A stretch of 64,000 nt of DNA from Smithella sp. (GTDB lineage: Bacteria > Desulfobacterota > Syntrophia > Syntrophales > Smithellaceae), in contig JAGPFC010000003.1 in assembly GCA_018056685.1 (NCBI GenBank), forward strand, positions 1 to 64,000. The letters are read 5' to 3'. The position numbers and the translations under genes are program-made. The notes beneath the pieces were generated by a model. It made no database searches and was not told the origin of the DNA. It saw nothing but the letters and a program-made list of their open reading frames with translations. Below are positions 18,333 through 27,858 of this stretch, one piece after another (positions within the stretch are counted from its first letter, which is position 1; each line of letters opens with the position of its first letter).

Positions 18333-19586
18333 ATGGAAAGTCTGAAAGAATTGCAGTTGCGTTATGAGTCGCTCAAAGGGCTCAATTTAAAACTGAACAT
18401 TGAACGCGGTCAGCCGGGAGACGATAATTTTGATTTATCGAATGCCCTCTTCAGCATCGTAACGGAGAAGGACATTAAAACCGCAAGCGGCTTTGACATC
18501 CGTAATTACCCCGGTGGTGTCTTAGGATTGCCGGAAGCCCGCGAATTATTTTCCGGAATCTTAGGCGCGAAAGCCGAAGAAACCATGGTCGGCAATAATG
18601 CCAGTTTGCTCATGCTTTCCAAGGTTCTGATGTGGGCGTTCCTGCGGGGTTTGGTCGGAAGTTCCGCTCCCTGGTACAAGATCGACAAGCCGAAAATGAT
18701 CGTCACCGTGCCCGGCTATGACCGGCATTTTCTGCTTTTGTCCGAAATCGGATTCGAGATGATTCAGGTCAACATGACCAAAGAGGGACCGGACATGGAC
18801 GCGGTTGAAAAAGCGGCCGCGGCAGACGCAAACGTCAAGGGAATCCTTTTTGTCCCGACGTATTCCAACCCTACCGGTGACACGGTTTCCGACGAAACCG
18901 TCAAGAGACTGGCTTCGATGAAAACAGCCGCGCCGGACTTTACTATTTTTGCCGATGACGCTTATTGCGTTCACCATCTGGTTGACAATCCCCGCAAGCC
19001 GAAAAATCTACTGCGCGCCTGCGAGGAAGCCGGGAACCCCAACAGGGTCTATATGTTCAGCTCAACATCCAAAATTACTTTTTCCGGCGCGGGAATCGGT
19101 TTCATGGCGACCAGCACAACGAATCTCGCGTATATTTCCAAACTTTTCGGGACCACGTTCATCGGACCCAACAAAATTGAGCAGTTGCGCCATGTAAAAT
19201 TCCTGAGCGCTTATCCGGGCGGCGTTGCCGGCATCATGAAGGAACATGCAAAGCTGCTCAAACCCAAATTTGACATCACGGATAAAGTACTCTCGAAAGA
19301 ACTTGATGGAACAGGATTGGCCACTTGGAGCAAACCGGAAGGTGGTTATTTCATCAGTTTGGACACGGCAAAACCGGTCGCCAAGCGGGCAGTCGCGCTG
19401 TGCAAAGAAGCGGGCGTTGCCATTACGCCGGCGGGCGCGACGTTTCCTTTCGGCAAAGACCCGAAAGATGCCAATATCCGGATTTCCCCAACCCGGCCGC
19501 CAGTTGCCGAACTGGAGAAGGCCATCGAGATTCTGGCGGTGTGCATAAAACTGGCGTCAGCAGAATACGACGGCGCGAAGAAATAA
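18333..19586 (+). CDS. Aspartate aminotransferase, PF12897 (subgroup Ic) type
   Basis: PLP-dependent fold-type I aminotransferase. The ring-stacking region NYPGGVLGLPEAR, the substrate segment VPTYSNPTGDT, the Asp-Tyr pair FADDAYCVHH and the PLP lysine in SSTSKITFSGAG are visible. The family is the Asp_aminotransf group that makes aspartate or glutamate, rather than the MocR regulators, because no helix-turn-helix domain is attached. The ATG at 18333 is chosen for its GGAG site; two earlier ATGs at 18318 and 18321 lack one. Product 417 aa. It follows the purine pair by 26 bases and may share its transcript. Confidence 0.85.
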   Translation: MESLKELQLRYESLKGLNLKLNIERGQPGDDNFDLSNALFSIVTEKDIKTASGFDIRNYPGGVLGLPEARELFSGILGAKAEETMVGNNASLLMLSKVLMWAFLRGLVGSSAPWYKIDKPKMIVTVPGYDRHFLLLSEIGFEMIQVNMTKEGPDMDAVEKAAAADANVKGILFVPTYSNPTGDTVSDETVKRLASMKTAAPDFTIFADDAYCVHHLVDNPRKPKNLLRACEEAGNPNRVYMFSSTSKITFSGAGIGFMATSTTNLAYISKLFGTTFIGPNKIEQLRHVKFLSAYPGGVAGIMKEHAKLLKPKFDITDKVLSKELDGTGLATWSKPEGGYFISLDTAKPVAKRAVALCKEAGVAITPAGATFPFGKDPKDANIRISPTRPPVAELEKAIEILAVCIKLASAEYDGAKK

Positions 19587-19996
19587 ATATGAGGATAAAT
19601 GTCGGATATGCAAGTGCTTGGTACTTGCATATCTGGCATCTTCACAAGGTTGTCATTCGCGTCGAAGATGGCCTTTAGGCTATGCAGACCGGAATCCAGA
19701 AATGTTTTTTGTCTTTGATGTTTGTTCATTCTGATTGAACCAGTAATAATAACGTAAAATCAGACACTTGAGCCTCTATTGACATTAAGAAATATTTCCT
19801 GTATATCCAGTATCAACTGAAGGTTAATTTTACTTTCCCTCTGAATTTTTCGCCGACTCACACCGGCTATCAATAACAACGCCGGATTTTTATCTAAATG
19901 ACAGAATAATGCATCGTAAGGATGTTCGTACAAGCATAGATGGATTGGTCTATCCATCGAAGGGGATATTTTTGCCATAAACACAGGAGGATAATT
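19587..19996. other. 410-base intergenic region with hairpin
   Basis: Holds a perfect 11-base inverted repeat (19605-19615 with 19623-19633, 7-base loop). After it comes a stretch (about 19646-19700) resembling the short dispersed sequences found between genes in related bacteria. No coding frame is convincing. The ribosome site of the alpha-CTD gene (AGGAGG) is at the right end. Confidence 0.5.
19605..19633. repeat. Perfect inverted repeat (hairpin)
   Basis: Arms GATATGCAAGT and ACTTGCATATC enclose the loop GCTTGGT. There is no T-run after it, so it is more likely a dispersed palindrome than an intrinsic terminator, though it does lie directly after the aminotransferase gene. Confidence 0.55.
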
Positions 19997-20587
19997 ATGG
20001 GTATGCAGCGTGTTGAAAATTATGAACGTACGGCTTCCGGTATGGTTTTTACCGGGAAATCACCGGAGCAGAGCAGAATGGATCGTAAAAACAAACTGAA
20101 ATGTTTTCTCTTGAGTCTTATTGAGGAAGAGTTTGAACTCTCCTTTCGGTCACAGCATTGCTTGAATAACTCAGGTATAAAATTGATTGGCCAACTGGTG
20201 CAGAAATCTGCATCGGAACTTCTGCGTCTAAAAAACTTTGGCCGGACATCACTGCGCGATATTGAAAAATATCTCAAGGCAAACGGTTTAACCTTGGATA
20301 TGGCACTGGACTTTTTTCCATGGAATGGTTCAGGCGAAGGTAATGAATTAATCCGGATTCTTTCCTTACAGAAACCGGGTGGTGGTTTCTTCATAGATAA
20401 CCAAACTGCCAGGGAGCTTGAAATTGATTTAGAGGAACTAAATCAACCTCTCAACAAAAAGAAACAATCGCTAATCCATACAAAATATTTATTGGATCGC
20501 TTGGAATCAAAGTTTGAAAAAGATGCTCCTTATCTAAATGAATTACTCAAGTCGCACCGTCAGTGGTTGGAGAAAGAATTAAGGTAA
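19997..20587 (+). CDS. Stand-alone RNA polymerase alpha C-terminal-domain protein
   Basis: 196 aa. Residues about 45-100 are a good alpha-CTD: FELSFRSQHCLNNSGIKLIG followed by LLRLKNFGRTSLRDIEKYL, the pair of helices that bind UP-element DNA and activators in RpoA. No alpha N-terminal dimerisation domain is present. The remaining C-terminal 90 residues are charged and helical without a recognised family. The ATG at 19997 follows AGGAGG at good distance; an upstream in-frame start at 19940 does not. The protein could compete with RpoA for DNA or activators, or bind polymerase independently; that is inference. Confidence 0.78.
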   Translation: MGMQRVENYERTASGMVFTGKSPEQSRMDRKNKLKCFLLSLIEEEFELSFRSQHCLNNSGIKLIGQLVQKSASELLRLKNFGRTSLRDIEKYLKANGLTLDMALDFFPWNGSGEGNELIRILSLQKPGGGFFIDNQTARELEIDLEELNQPLNKKKQSLIHTKYLLDRLESKFEKDAPYLNELLKSHRQWLEKELR

Positions 20588-20635
20588 TGTTATTTAAATT
20601 CACATTTATTCATTTTATGTCAAATCAATGTGAAA

Positions 20636-20827
20636 TTAGAGAATTTCTTTAACTCTGCCCACAATTCCACTTTCCAAGCGCACCTTGATGCCGTGTGAAT
20701 GGGTGGCGGACTTCGTGAGAATGTCTCGTACGACGCCTTCTGTGAGCATGCCTGCTCGTTGGTCCTGCTTCTGCACAACTTTGACACGTGAACCCACTCT
20801 GATATCAGCGCGGTTATTTCCAAACAT
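20636..20827 (-). CDS. YwbE family protein (DUF2196)
   Basis: 63-aa small basic protein with the sequence pattern RADIRVGSRVKVVQKQDQR and HGIKVRLESGIVGRV, typical of the YwbE family. It looks like a small beta barrel of KOW/SH3 type and has no known function. The ATG at 20827 has GAGGACGG just upstream; a start at 20842 would add five residues. It is on the opposite strand to the alpha-CTD gene and converges on it. Confidence 0.8.
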   Translation of the reverse strand: MFGNNRADIRVGSRVKVVQKQDQRAGMLTEGVVRDILTKSATHSHGIKVRLESGIVGRVKEIL

Positions 20828-20929
20828 GGAGTCCGTCCTCAAAAAAAATTATTGAGATTATTTATCACGGTTTATTGTGAGCCGCATAATCCCTCGTCGC
20901 TGCGCTTCGGGGATAGTTCGGCTTACGCT

Positions 20930-22027
20930 TCAGACTTCGTTACACTTGTCTTCAGCTTGCCTCACTATCATTCTGTCAATCTTCGACAATGGCAACTTTT
21001 TTAAATCGGCGAGTGATGCCCATTGCCAATTCTGGCAGCCAAGTGGTTTGGGTGTGCCTTTTAGAAAGCGGCATTCATATGCGTGAAGGGTTAGGCGGAA
21101 GTGCGTGTAGATATGGTTGACAGAGGCCAGATGTTCTCCCGGCCGGATATAGATCCCCAATTCGTCTTTCACGTTGCGCTTCAAACTTTCTTTCAAATCT
21201 TGATCTGCTTCAACAAAACCGCCGGGCAGTTTCCACAACGAGGCCAGTAATCCTGATGCCGGCCTCTGAACTACCAGCAGCATGCCTTTGGCATTGCGGA
21301 TGACGGCTGCTGCCGCCTGCCGATGCGGGACTGAGGGGGTCTTTCTGGTTATCGGTAAAACGTTTTGGAGATCGCGCAGTCGCGCCTGACAAAGATCGGC
21401 TACAGGGCAACGGGAACAGTCAGGATTTTTGGCTTTGCAGATTGTTGCTCCCAGATCCATCAGCGCCTGATTGAAATCGCCGGGATGTTTGACAGGAACC
21501 AGCGAAGCAGCAAGCGTCTGCAATTGCTTATGCGCCTTTGCGTCGTCAATAGGTTTGCGAATCGCAAAAAGACGACATAAAATCCGGCGGACATTGCCGT
21601 CAACGGCGGGAATATTCTGCCCATAGGCAATGCTTGAAATTGCGCCGGCTGTGTATTGGCCAATGCCGGGCAGTGATTTTATATCTTCGAAATTATCAGG
21701 GATCTGACCGCTAAATTTCTCAACAATTACCTTGGCGGCAGCGTGAAGATTTCTGGCCCGCGAATAGTAACCCAGATTTTCCCAGACCTTCAGCACGTCC
21801 TGCAAAGGGGCGTAAGCCAGCCTGGAAACGGACGGAAAGGCTTTCAGAAAACGATGATAGTAAGGAATGACCGTATCAACCTGAGTTTGCTGGAGCATGA
21901 TCTCCGAAATCCAGATGCGGTAAGGATCGCCTGTCTTGCGCCAGGGAAGCGATCGTTGATTGCGCCTGTACCATGACGTTAGTTTACGGCTCAGAAGACT
22001 TTTTATTTTATCGGCATCCTGCATCAT
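20930..22027 (-). CDS. mutY: A/G-specific adenine glycosylase MutY
   Basis: Removes adenine mispaired with 8-oxoguanine or guanine. The N-terminal catalytic domain has the helix-hairpin-helix LPGIGQYTAGAI with the nearby catalytic aspartate in AVDGNVRRIL. The 4Fe-4S cysteines (C-x6-C-x2-C-x5-C) are in CKAKNPDCSRCPVADLC. A C-terminal NUDIX-like domain for 8-oxoG recognition contains GLLASLWKLPGGFVE. Length 365 aa, normal. It is single, in the opposite direction to the diguanylate cyclase. Confidence 0.95.
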   Translation of the reverse strand: MMQDADKIKSLLSRKLTSWYRRNQRSLPWRKTGDPYRIWISEIMLQQTQVDTVIPYYHRFLKAFPSVSRLAYAPLQDVLKVWENLGYYSRARNLHAAAKVIVEKFSGQIPDNFEDIKSLPGIGQYTAGAISSIAYGQNIPAVDGNVRRILCRLFAIRKPIDDAKAHKQLQTLAASLVPVKHPGDFNQALMDLGATICKAKNPDCSRCPVADLCQARLRDLQNVLPITRKTPSVPHRQAAAAVIRNAKGMLLVVQRPASGLLASLWKLPGGFVEADQDLKESLKRNVKDELGIYIRPGEHLASVNHIYTHFRLTLHAYECRFLKGTPKPLGCQNWQWASLADLKKLPLSKIDRMIVRQAEDKCNEV

Positions 22028-22226
22028 CGCGGTCTGTATATCTTATATGTTGCCATATCTCAATGATAGAAGATTTGCTATTATCCGCGACCCTTTTTAT
22101 CTTGACTTATTAAGCCATAATCTTTAACTTTCAAAAAGACTCAAAATTTTAGTGGGAAAAAATGTCTTTAAAAAGTCAGCGGATGCAAACCTGCATCATT
22201 GTCGTGACAACCGCATATTTTTGATT

Positions 22227-23471
22227 ATGAACAATACGCTGCCAGCAAACAAACCACGTGATTACATTATGGATCTGGAAACCGACATCCGGAATTCCAT
22301 GGAAAAGGGTTTTCCTTTTCTGATCTTTACCCCGAGGCTTGAAAAGCATTTTCTTTCCGACACACTGGATGCGCGCAAGAAGCGATTCTTCATTCTGGGA
22401 ATCATTGCTATTGTAATGTACAATCTGTTCCTCTTGACGGACAGGGAGATGCTTCCTGATATATATTTGATGGCGTGGAAAATCCGGTTGGGGATTGTCA
22501 CACCCGTCATGATTATCATCCTGGGCATGATGCGTTGGCGGGCTTTTGCAAGGGTGCTTGATTATTTCGTCGATTTTATGATCCTCCTGACCGCCGGCAG
22601 CATTATCTTCTTTCTGGCATTGAGCCATCATCCCAACGTCGTTCACTATCATACGGGAATCATCCTGATCGTCATGTTTGGAAATATTGTTGTCCGGTTC
22701 CGGTTCTGGCACGCATTTTGTGTTTCGTGGCTGACGTTTCTCTTTTATCTTCTTACTGTTCCCCGGATCACGCCCATGCTGCCGCCGGTGATGATCAACA
22801 GCAGCATCGTCTTGTTTACCGCCATCATCATCAGCCTGATCGCCAATTATCAGATGGAGAACGATGCGCGGTGGAATTATTTGCGCAACCTTTTGAAGGA
22901 GATCGAGACGATCCGTCTGGAAAAGGCAAAGGTGGAGCTGGAGCATTTGTCCTCGTCTGATGTTTTGACCGGACTTACCAACAGACGGTATTTTGATTCT
23001 TTTCTGGACAAGGAATGGAGGATGGGGATCAGGAATCAGACACCGGTGTCACTGCTCTTCCTGGATGTGGACGATTTCAAAGCGTACAATGACAACTATG
23101 GGCATCAAGCAGGCGACGTCTGCCTCCAGAAGATCGCTGCCGTTATCCGGCGCAGTGTCCACCGTTCTCGAGATCTTTGTGCCCGGTATGGAGGGGAGGA
23201 ATTTGTTGTTCTCCTTCCTGATACCGCTCAGGAAAGCGCATTACACATCGCAGAGATTATCCGGGCAGGCATTGAGATGGAGAAATTGCCTCATTCATTT
23301 TCCCGCGCCGCTTCTCATATTACCGTCAGTATCGGCGTTGCCAGCATAATCCCTCAGTTGGGAGTTGACCAGAGTTTACTTGTTGAAATGGCCGACCGGG
23401 CTCTCTACAAGGCCAAAGAAATGGGGAGAAATCAGGTTCAGGTATTTATACCCGAGAATAATCAGTCGTGA
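22227..23471 (+). CDS. Diguanylate cyclase with six-helix membrane domain
   Basis: The GGDEF domain makes cyclic-di-GMP from GTP. The signature is RYGGEEFVVLLPD, and an inhibitory I-site RSRD lies exactly five residues before it, so product feedback is likely. The N-terminal half (about residues 50-220) holds five or six hydrophobic helices of the MASE type, which suggests an inner-membrane sensor of unknown signal. No EAL domain. The start is uncertain: the ATG at 22227 is used, but the frame is open to a GTG at 22152, and a further ATG at 22269 is possible. Confidence 0.88.
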   Translation: MNNTLPANKPRDYIMDLETDIRNSMEKGFPFLIFTPRLEKHFLSDTLDARKKRFFILGIIAIVMYNLFLLTDREMLPDIYLMAWKIRLGIVTPVMIIILGMMRWRAFARVLDYFVDFMILLTAGSIIFFLALSHHPNVVHYHTGIILIVMFGNIVVRFRFWHAFCVSWLTFLFYLLTVPRITPMLPPVMINSSIVLFTAIIISLIANYQMENDARWNYLRNLLKEIETIRLEKAKVELEHLSSSDVLTGLTNRRYFDSFLDKEWRMGIRNQTPVSLLFLDVDDFKAYNDNYGHQAGDVCLQKIAAVIRRSVHRSRDLCARYGGEEFVVLLPDTAQESALHIAEIIRAGIEMEKLPHSFSRAASHITVSIGVASIIPQLGVDQSLLVEMADRALYKAKEMGRNQVQVFIPENNQS

Positions 23472-23589
23472 CGATTTATCCTTGGAACCGAACACGTTGC
23501 TTTGTTTTCGGACGTAGTCGCCTTTTAACTTGACTTATTCATCGGCAATCTTTACAGTTTTTACAAGCATACAAGAGAAGGAGATAAAA

Positions 23590-24123
23590 ATGGCGAACGA
23601 ATTAAAAGCGGTTATTGAAACCAGCAAGGGAACAATCCATTTAAGACTTTTCGCGGATAAAACGCCGGTTACCGTCGGTAATTTTATCAATCTGGCAAGG
23701 CGCGGTTATTACGATGGTTTAAAGTTCCACCGGGTTATTCCCGATTTTATGATTCAGGGAGGATGCCCTTTCGGTGATGGCCGCGGCGGCCCCGGCTACA
23801 GATTTCAGGATGAATTCGTACAAGAGTTGCGACACTGCAAACCGGGCATTCTTTCCATGGCGAACGCCGGACCGCAGACCAACGGCAGTCAGTTTTTCAT
23901 CACTCATGTCGATACGCCGTGGCTGGACGACAAGCACACGATCTTTGGAGAAGTGGTCAGTGACAACGACCAGAAAGTGGTCAACCTGATTGCTCAGGGC
24001 GATAAAATCATTTCCGTTAAAATTGAAGGCGATTACACAGAGCTGATGGAAAAAATAAACACCGTGGTTGAAAAATGGAACGCCATTTTGGATGAAAATT
24101 TTCCGAAACTGACAAAAGTTTAA
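23590..24123 (+). CDS. ppiB: Cyclophilin-type peptidyl-prolyl cis-trans isomerase
   Basis: Catalyses proline isomerisation in the cytoplasm. The cyclophilin fold is seen in [35 protein letters not shown] and [11 protein letters not shown]. The active-site Arg (in FHRVI), Phe and Gln are present. No signal peptide. The ATG at 23590 has AGAAGGA upstream. At 177 aa it is close to PpiB, with an extra C-terminal helix of about 30 residues. Confidence 0.92.
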   Translation: MANELKAVIETSKGTIHLRLFADKTPVTVGNFINLARRGYYDGLKFHRVIPDFMIQGGCPFGDGRGGPGYRFQDEFVQELRHCKPGILSMANAGPQTNGSQFFITHVDTPWLDDKHTIFGEVVSDNDQKVVNLIAQGDKIISVKIEGDYTELMEKINTVVEKWNAILDENFPKLTKV

Positions 24124-24154
24124 AATAAAAAACATTTATCAATGGGGATGCGCC

Positions 24155-25207
24155 GTGCGAAAAGTCGAGAAAACTCCTGCGCGGATGGTGGAAAAAGACG
24201 GTACGATTAACTTTGGAACCTTTCAGACACCTTTCCGCGAGGCGAATATCCTCGACTCGCCGCTGCATGCCTCTTCTTCCAAAGTTCCCGCTTTCTGGAA
24301 AAAATTCCGTCTCAAGGAATGGCAGCATTACGGTATTATCACGCCCACCCATTACTTCGGCATGGTTATTTTTGACGCCAAATTCATGGGTGTTTCTTTT
24401 TTCTATGCCTATGACAGGAACGAAAACATACGCTTCGAGCACGGCGCGCAGGCGCCGGGTGGCGCGTCGCTTGTTGCCGCGCAGATGTATGATGACATCT
24501 GTGAGTTTAAGCAAAAAGGTTACCTCCTGCGTTTTGAAAATAAACTCCAGGATGGATACCACAAACTCATCATCGATATCGCAGGCAAAAAGAACAGGCC
24601 TTCCGTCAAAGGCGAAATTAAAATTCTCGAAGACCTGAATACCATCGAGCCGCTTGTCCAGGTTTCACCGGTTACGCCGTTTCGGCCTTTCTACACACAT
24701 AAGGTGGCCGCGCCGGCGGAAGGTGAAATCATGCTGGACGCGAAAAAGATTGCCCTTCACTGCAAGCAGGACGTGGCTTTGATTGACGAACAAAAAACGT
24801 ATTATCCCTATGTCAGCTTCTGGAAATGGGCGACCGCCGCGGGCTATAATGAATACGGCGAACTGCTGGCGTTTAATCTCTGCCAGAACATGATAGAAAA
24901 TGATGAAGATTACAATGAAAACTGCGTGTGGGTGGACGGGAAAATCTATTGTCTGAAAGCGGCGCGTTTTAAATTCGAAGAAAACAACGTGCTGCATCCA
25001 TGGGAAGTCAGAACGAATGACGGATACATGGATCTGTCTTTCACGCCCTCCGGTGAGAGAGCTGAAAAAATAAGCATCGGCGTGATCCGTTCCGATTTTC
25101 ACCAGCCGTTTGGCATGTACAACGGACGGTTTAAAAACGAGCACAACAGGATATATCCGCTGACCAATCTATTCGGCCTGGCCGAGCATCACATCACGCG
25201 TTACTGA
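24155..25207 (+). CDS. DUF2804 family protein
   Basis: 350 aa beginning at GTG (24155). Beta-rich, with repeated aromatic motifs (HYGIITPTHYFGMVIFDA, WKWATAAGYNEYGELLAFNL, GLAEHHITRY) that identify the DUF2804 family, whose members resemble lipocalin/AttH-like folds and bind unknown ligands. No signal peptide or catalytic motif is evident. It follows the cyclophilin by 31 bases and overlaps the convergent acyltransferase by 7. Confidence 0.8.
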   Translation: MRKVEKTPARMVEKDGTINFGTFQTPFREANILDSPLHASSSKVPAFWKKFRLKEWQHYGIITPTHYFGMVIFDAKFMGVSFFYAYDRNENIRFEHGAQAPGGASLVAAQMYDDICEFKQKGYLLRFENKLQDGYHKLIIDIAGKKNRPSVKGEIKILEDLNTIEPLVQVSPVTPFRPFYTHKVAAPAEGEIMLDAKKIALHCKQDVALIDEQKTYYPYVSFWKWATAAGYNEYGELLAFNLCQNMIENDEDYNENCVWVDGKIYCLKAARFKFEENNVLHPWEVRTNDGYMDLSFTPSGERAEKISIGVIRSDFHQPFGMYNGRFKNEHNRIYPLTNLFGLAEHHITRY

Positions 25208-26328
25208 TTTCTGATGATTAATTTTTCTCCCAGAACAATTCCCTTGCGTTCAATGTATTTGTAAGCCATTAGCGAGATAGCTATCAGTAAAGCAAGCGTA
25301 AGCAGAAGCGACGAGACGTATCCTAAAATGTCCGTCGGTATAATATTGTATATCCAGCGATAGACGGGGATTATGGTAAAAATGAGCAGTGGATGGAAAA
25401 GATACATAGAATAACTCATTTTGCCCGTATAAGCGGTTTTGGCATTAACAAGAAAACCAAAAGGCTTCAATCCAAGTCCCGGCACAAGTAAAGAAAAGCA
25501 GATGCCGTGGAGAATCTTTTTTCCCCAGACGATGTTTTGCATACTTTCAGTAAGAAGCGTACCATAAAACACGATAAATAACAGGATCAATATGCTTCCG
25601 TATGTCTGTCGGGACTTCTGATTCATCCTGACTAAATAATCAAAGAAGAGGTGATAGACAATAATCCCGCAGACAAAAACAGGCAGATGCTGAAGAAAAC
25701 CGAAGCCCCACACAAAGCTGATATCGTCCGCTCTGAGATATCCTGTGGCCACACCGTAGTTTTTAACAAAGTAGGACCAGCCCCACGCCATCAGAACGGA
25801 TGCGACAAATAAACCCAGCGCTCCATATAAATTGCGAATGTATTTGTGGATAAAAGGGAAAATCAGATAAAGCAGAACAATAACGCCGATGGTCCAACTT
25901 GCCCAGACAAATCCTGTGATGCAGGACGGTACAAGATTAAACAACAGCGAGGCGTTGATGAAAATTTCCGAAACCGGATGCACGACATGAAAAACAGCAG
26001 CGTCGCGAATCCAGTACAGGAGCATCAGAAAATAAAATAAAGGAGCGATTCTGAAGAAGCGCCGGATATAGAAATTGCGCGTGGAGAAGGGTTCGTTAGC
26101 TCGCGCGTTCATAGAATGGGAAAGGGAGAAGGCGCTCAACACAAAAAAAAGGCTGACGCCGGCGTCGCCGCCGTTAATGAGAAACGGCGCTATCCATTCA
26201 GGAACAGCGAGGTTGGGTTGCGGGATTAATACAAGGTGACTGATTACGACATAGATGATTGCGAAAAAGCGCAAGGCATCCAAAAAATCAAGGCGCACAT
26301 AAGGCTCAGCCGAAGAATTGTTTGACAT
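25201..26328 (-). CDS. Acyltransferase 3 family membrane protein (OafA/YrhL-like)
   Basis: Ten or so hydrophobic helices across 375 aa. The N-terminal RLDFLDALRFFAIIYVVISH contains the family Asp/Arg and histidine, and FVLSAFSLSHS lies near residue 90. This family moves acyl groups (acetyl, succinyl and others) onto surface sugars or lipids. The ATG at 26328 is taken with GGAG 5-6 bases upstream; the open frame extends to 26361. No glycan-synthesis operon is next to it, so the substrate is unknown. Confidence 0.87.
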   Translation of the reverse strand: MSNNSSAEPYVRLDFLDALRFFAIIYVVISHLVLIPQPNLAVPEWIAPFLINGGDAGVSLFFVLSAFSLSHSMNARANEPFSTRNFYIRRFFRIAPLFYFLMLLYWIRDAAVFHVVHPVSEIFINASLLFNLVPSCITGFVWASWTIGVIVLLYLIFPFIHKYIRNLYGALGLFVASVLMAWGWSYFVKNYGVATGYLRADDISFVWGFGFLQHLPVFVCGIIVYHLFFDYLVRMNQKSRQTYGSILILLFIVFYGTLLTESMQNIVWGKKILHGICFSLLVPGLGLKPFGFLVNAKTAYTGKMSYSMYLFHPLLIFTIIPVYRWIYNIIPTDILGYVSSLLLTLALLIAISLMAYKYIERKGIVLGEKLIIRNQ

Positions 26329-26374
26329 TAAACGCTCCGTGAAAGGGGGGTATTCAAACAAAAAAAGAAACTTT

Positions 26375-27706
26375 TCAGAAATCTTTTCGTATCTTTTTCA
26401 TGTGATCTATGCGCTTCTGGATGAGCGCGTCGGTGCCGATGTCTGCACGATAAGCGACAGGTCCCTTGACGGCTTTAACCCCTTCTTCAGCTATTTTGCG
26501 GGCATCCGCCAGGCTATCGGAGATTCCGACAATGCCGATGGCACGCGAAGAACTTAAGTATAAACCATCTTCTTTTTGATCCACCGACGAATAGTAAAGC
26601 CTCGCCTTGCCCACGTCGCCGACCTCAATTTTTGCTTTGGATGAAGCGGCGTCGGGATGATCAGCAGGCAGGCCGTAACCTTTCGGCACAACATATTTGC
26701 AAACCGTTGCTTTATGTTCGAATTCAATTTTTAATTTATCCAGCGTTCCGGCAATGATGTGCCGGCAGACTTCCACGAAATCAGTTTTCAAAAGAGGCAG
26801 GATGTTCATGGCTTCGGGATCACCGAAACGCGCATTGTATTCCAGAAGTTTAACGCCATCCTTCGTGGCAATGAATCCGCCGTACATGACGCCTTTGTAA
26901 GGACTGCCGGTTTCTTTCCATAAAGCTGCCGCGACCTGGCGGGTAATCTCCAGACCGTCCTGAATATCCTGCGGTTTCAAAAACGGCATGGAATGATCCG
27001 CCAGCGAATAGGAACCCATGCCGCCGGTGTTGGGGCCCTTGTCGCCGTCAAATCTTCTTTTATGATCCTGCACCAGAGGTGTGGCAACGACATTTATCCC
27101 GTCGCACAGGCATTGCAGAGAAAATTCTTCTCCGTCGAACTTTTCCTCGACCACCAGTGAGGAACCACCAGCCAGTATTTGTTCGCAAAGTTTCAGAGCT
27201 TCTTCTTTAGTAGTAAAATGATCTCCCTGAACCTGAACGCCCTTGCCGCCGGTCAATCCATCCGGCTTCAAAACAATGCCTTCCAGTTTGTTTAGAAAAT
27301 CTTCCACGCCGTCAATGGATTTAAATACTTTGAACCGCGGATTGCCGGGAATATTGTATTTGCTGACCAGATTTCTGGTGAACGATTTGGATGTTTCCAG
27401 CCGGGCCAGATTTTTTGTCGGACCGACGGAAGCGATATTCATTCTCGCCAGCGCGTCAGCGACGCCGTTATTGAGCGGATCTTCCGGGCCGATAACAGCA
27501 AATTCGATTTTATTTTCCGCGGCAAATTTTGTAATCGCGTCAAGATCCGCGTAACTGCCCAATATGATTTTTTCCGAAAGAGAGGCAATGCCCGGATTGT
27601 TGGACTTCATAAAAGAAAATAACGTCGGCTTTTGTTCCGAGCGGGTTATGGCTTCAGCCAGCGCGTGTTCGCGGGCGCCGTTTCCGATCAGTAATAGGTT
27701 AGGCAT
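26375..27706 (-). CDS. purD: Phosphoribosylamine-glycine ligase PurD (GAR synthetase)
   Basis: ATP-grasp enzyme forming GAR, the second purine step. The N-terminus MPNLLLIGNGAREHALA, the lid VLKPDGLTGGKGVQV and the substrate loop YNARFGDPEAMNILPL are all present. The ATG at 27706 is set by AGGAGC upstream; a TTG at 27724 is not needed. Length 443 aa. It is 11 kb from the other purine genes here and has its own strong promoter. Confidence 0.95.
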   Translation of the reverse strand: MPNLLLIGNGAREHALAEAITRSEQKPTLFSFMKSNNPGIASLSEKIILGSYADLDAITKFAAENKIEFAVIGPEDPLNNGVADALARMNIASVGPTKNLARLETSKSFTRNLVSKYNIPGNPRFKVFKSIDGVEDFLNKLEGIVLKPDGLTGGKGVQVQGDHFTTKEEALKLCEQILAGGSSLVVEEKFDGEEFSLQCLCDGINVVATPLVQDHKRRFDGDKGPNTGGMGSYSLADHSMPFLKPQDIQDGLEITRQVAAALWKETGSPYKGVMYGGFIATKDGVKLLEYNARFGDPEAMNILPLLKTDFVEVCRHIIAGTLDKLKIEFEHKATVCKYVVPKGYGLPADHPDAASSKAKIEVGDVGKARLYYSSVDQKEDGLYLSSSRAIGIVGISDSLADARKIAEEGVKAVKGPVAYRADIGTDALIQKRIDHMKKIRKDF

Positions 27707-27738
27707 GGGAAAGCTCCTGTTCAAGAAATTGTTGAAAC

Positions 27739-27767
27739 TATATAGAAAGAATAAGATTTGCTGTCAA
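27739..27767 (-). promoter_or_regulatory. Sigma-70-type promoter of purD
   Basis: Minus strand: TTGACA (27762-27767), a 17-base spacer, TATATA (27739-27744). It lies about 33 bases before the purD ATG. This is one of the best promoter matches in the window. Confidence 0.7.
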
Positions 27768-27858
27768 TGGAATAATCAAAAACCAAGGCAATGTTTCTTT
27801 TTTCTTTATAATCTGTTAAATTGACAAATCTTAACAAAAGAGATGAGGTGTCCAATCA

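Noticed and set aside
20891-20956. A third copy of the two-hairpin repeat at the end of mutY
   Set aside because: Shares the layout and a few words (GGGATA-TTCG) but the stems are poor and the copy partly overlaps mutY coding sequence. Kept only as a possible relative.
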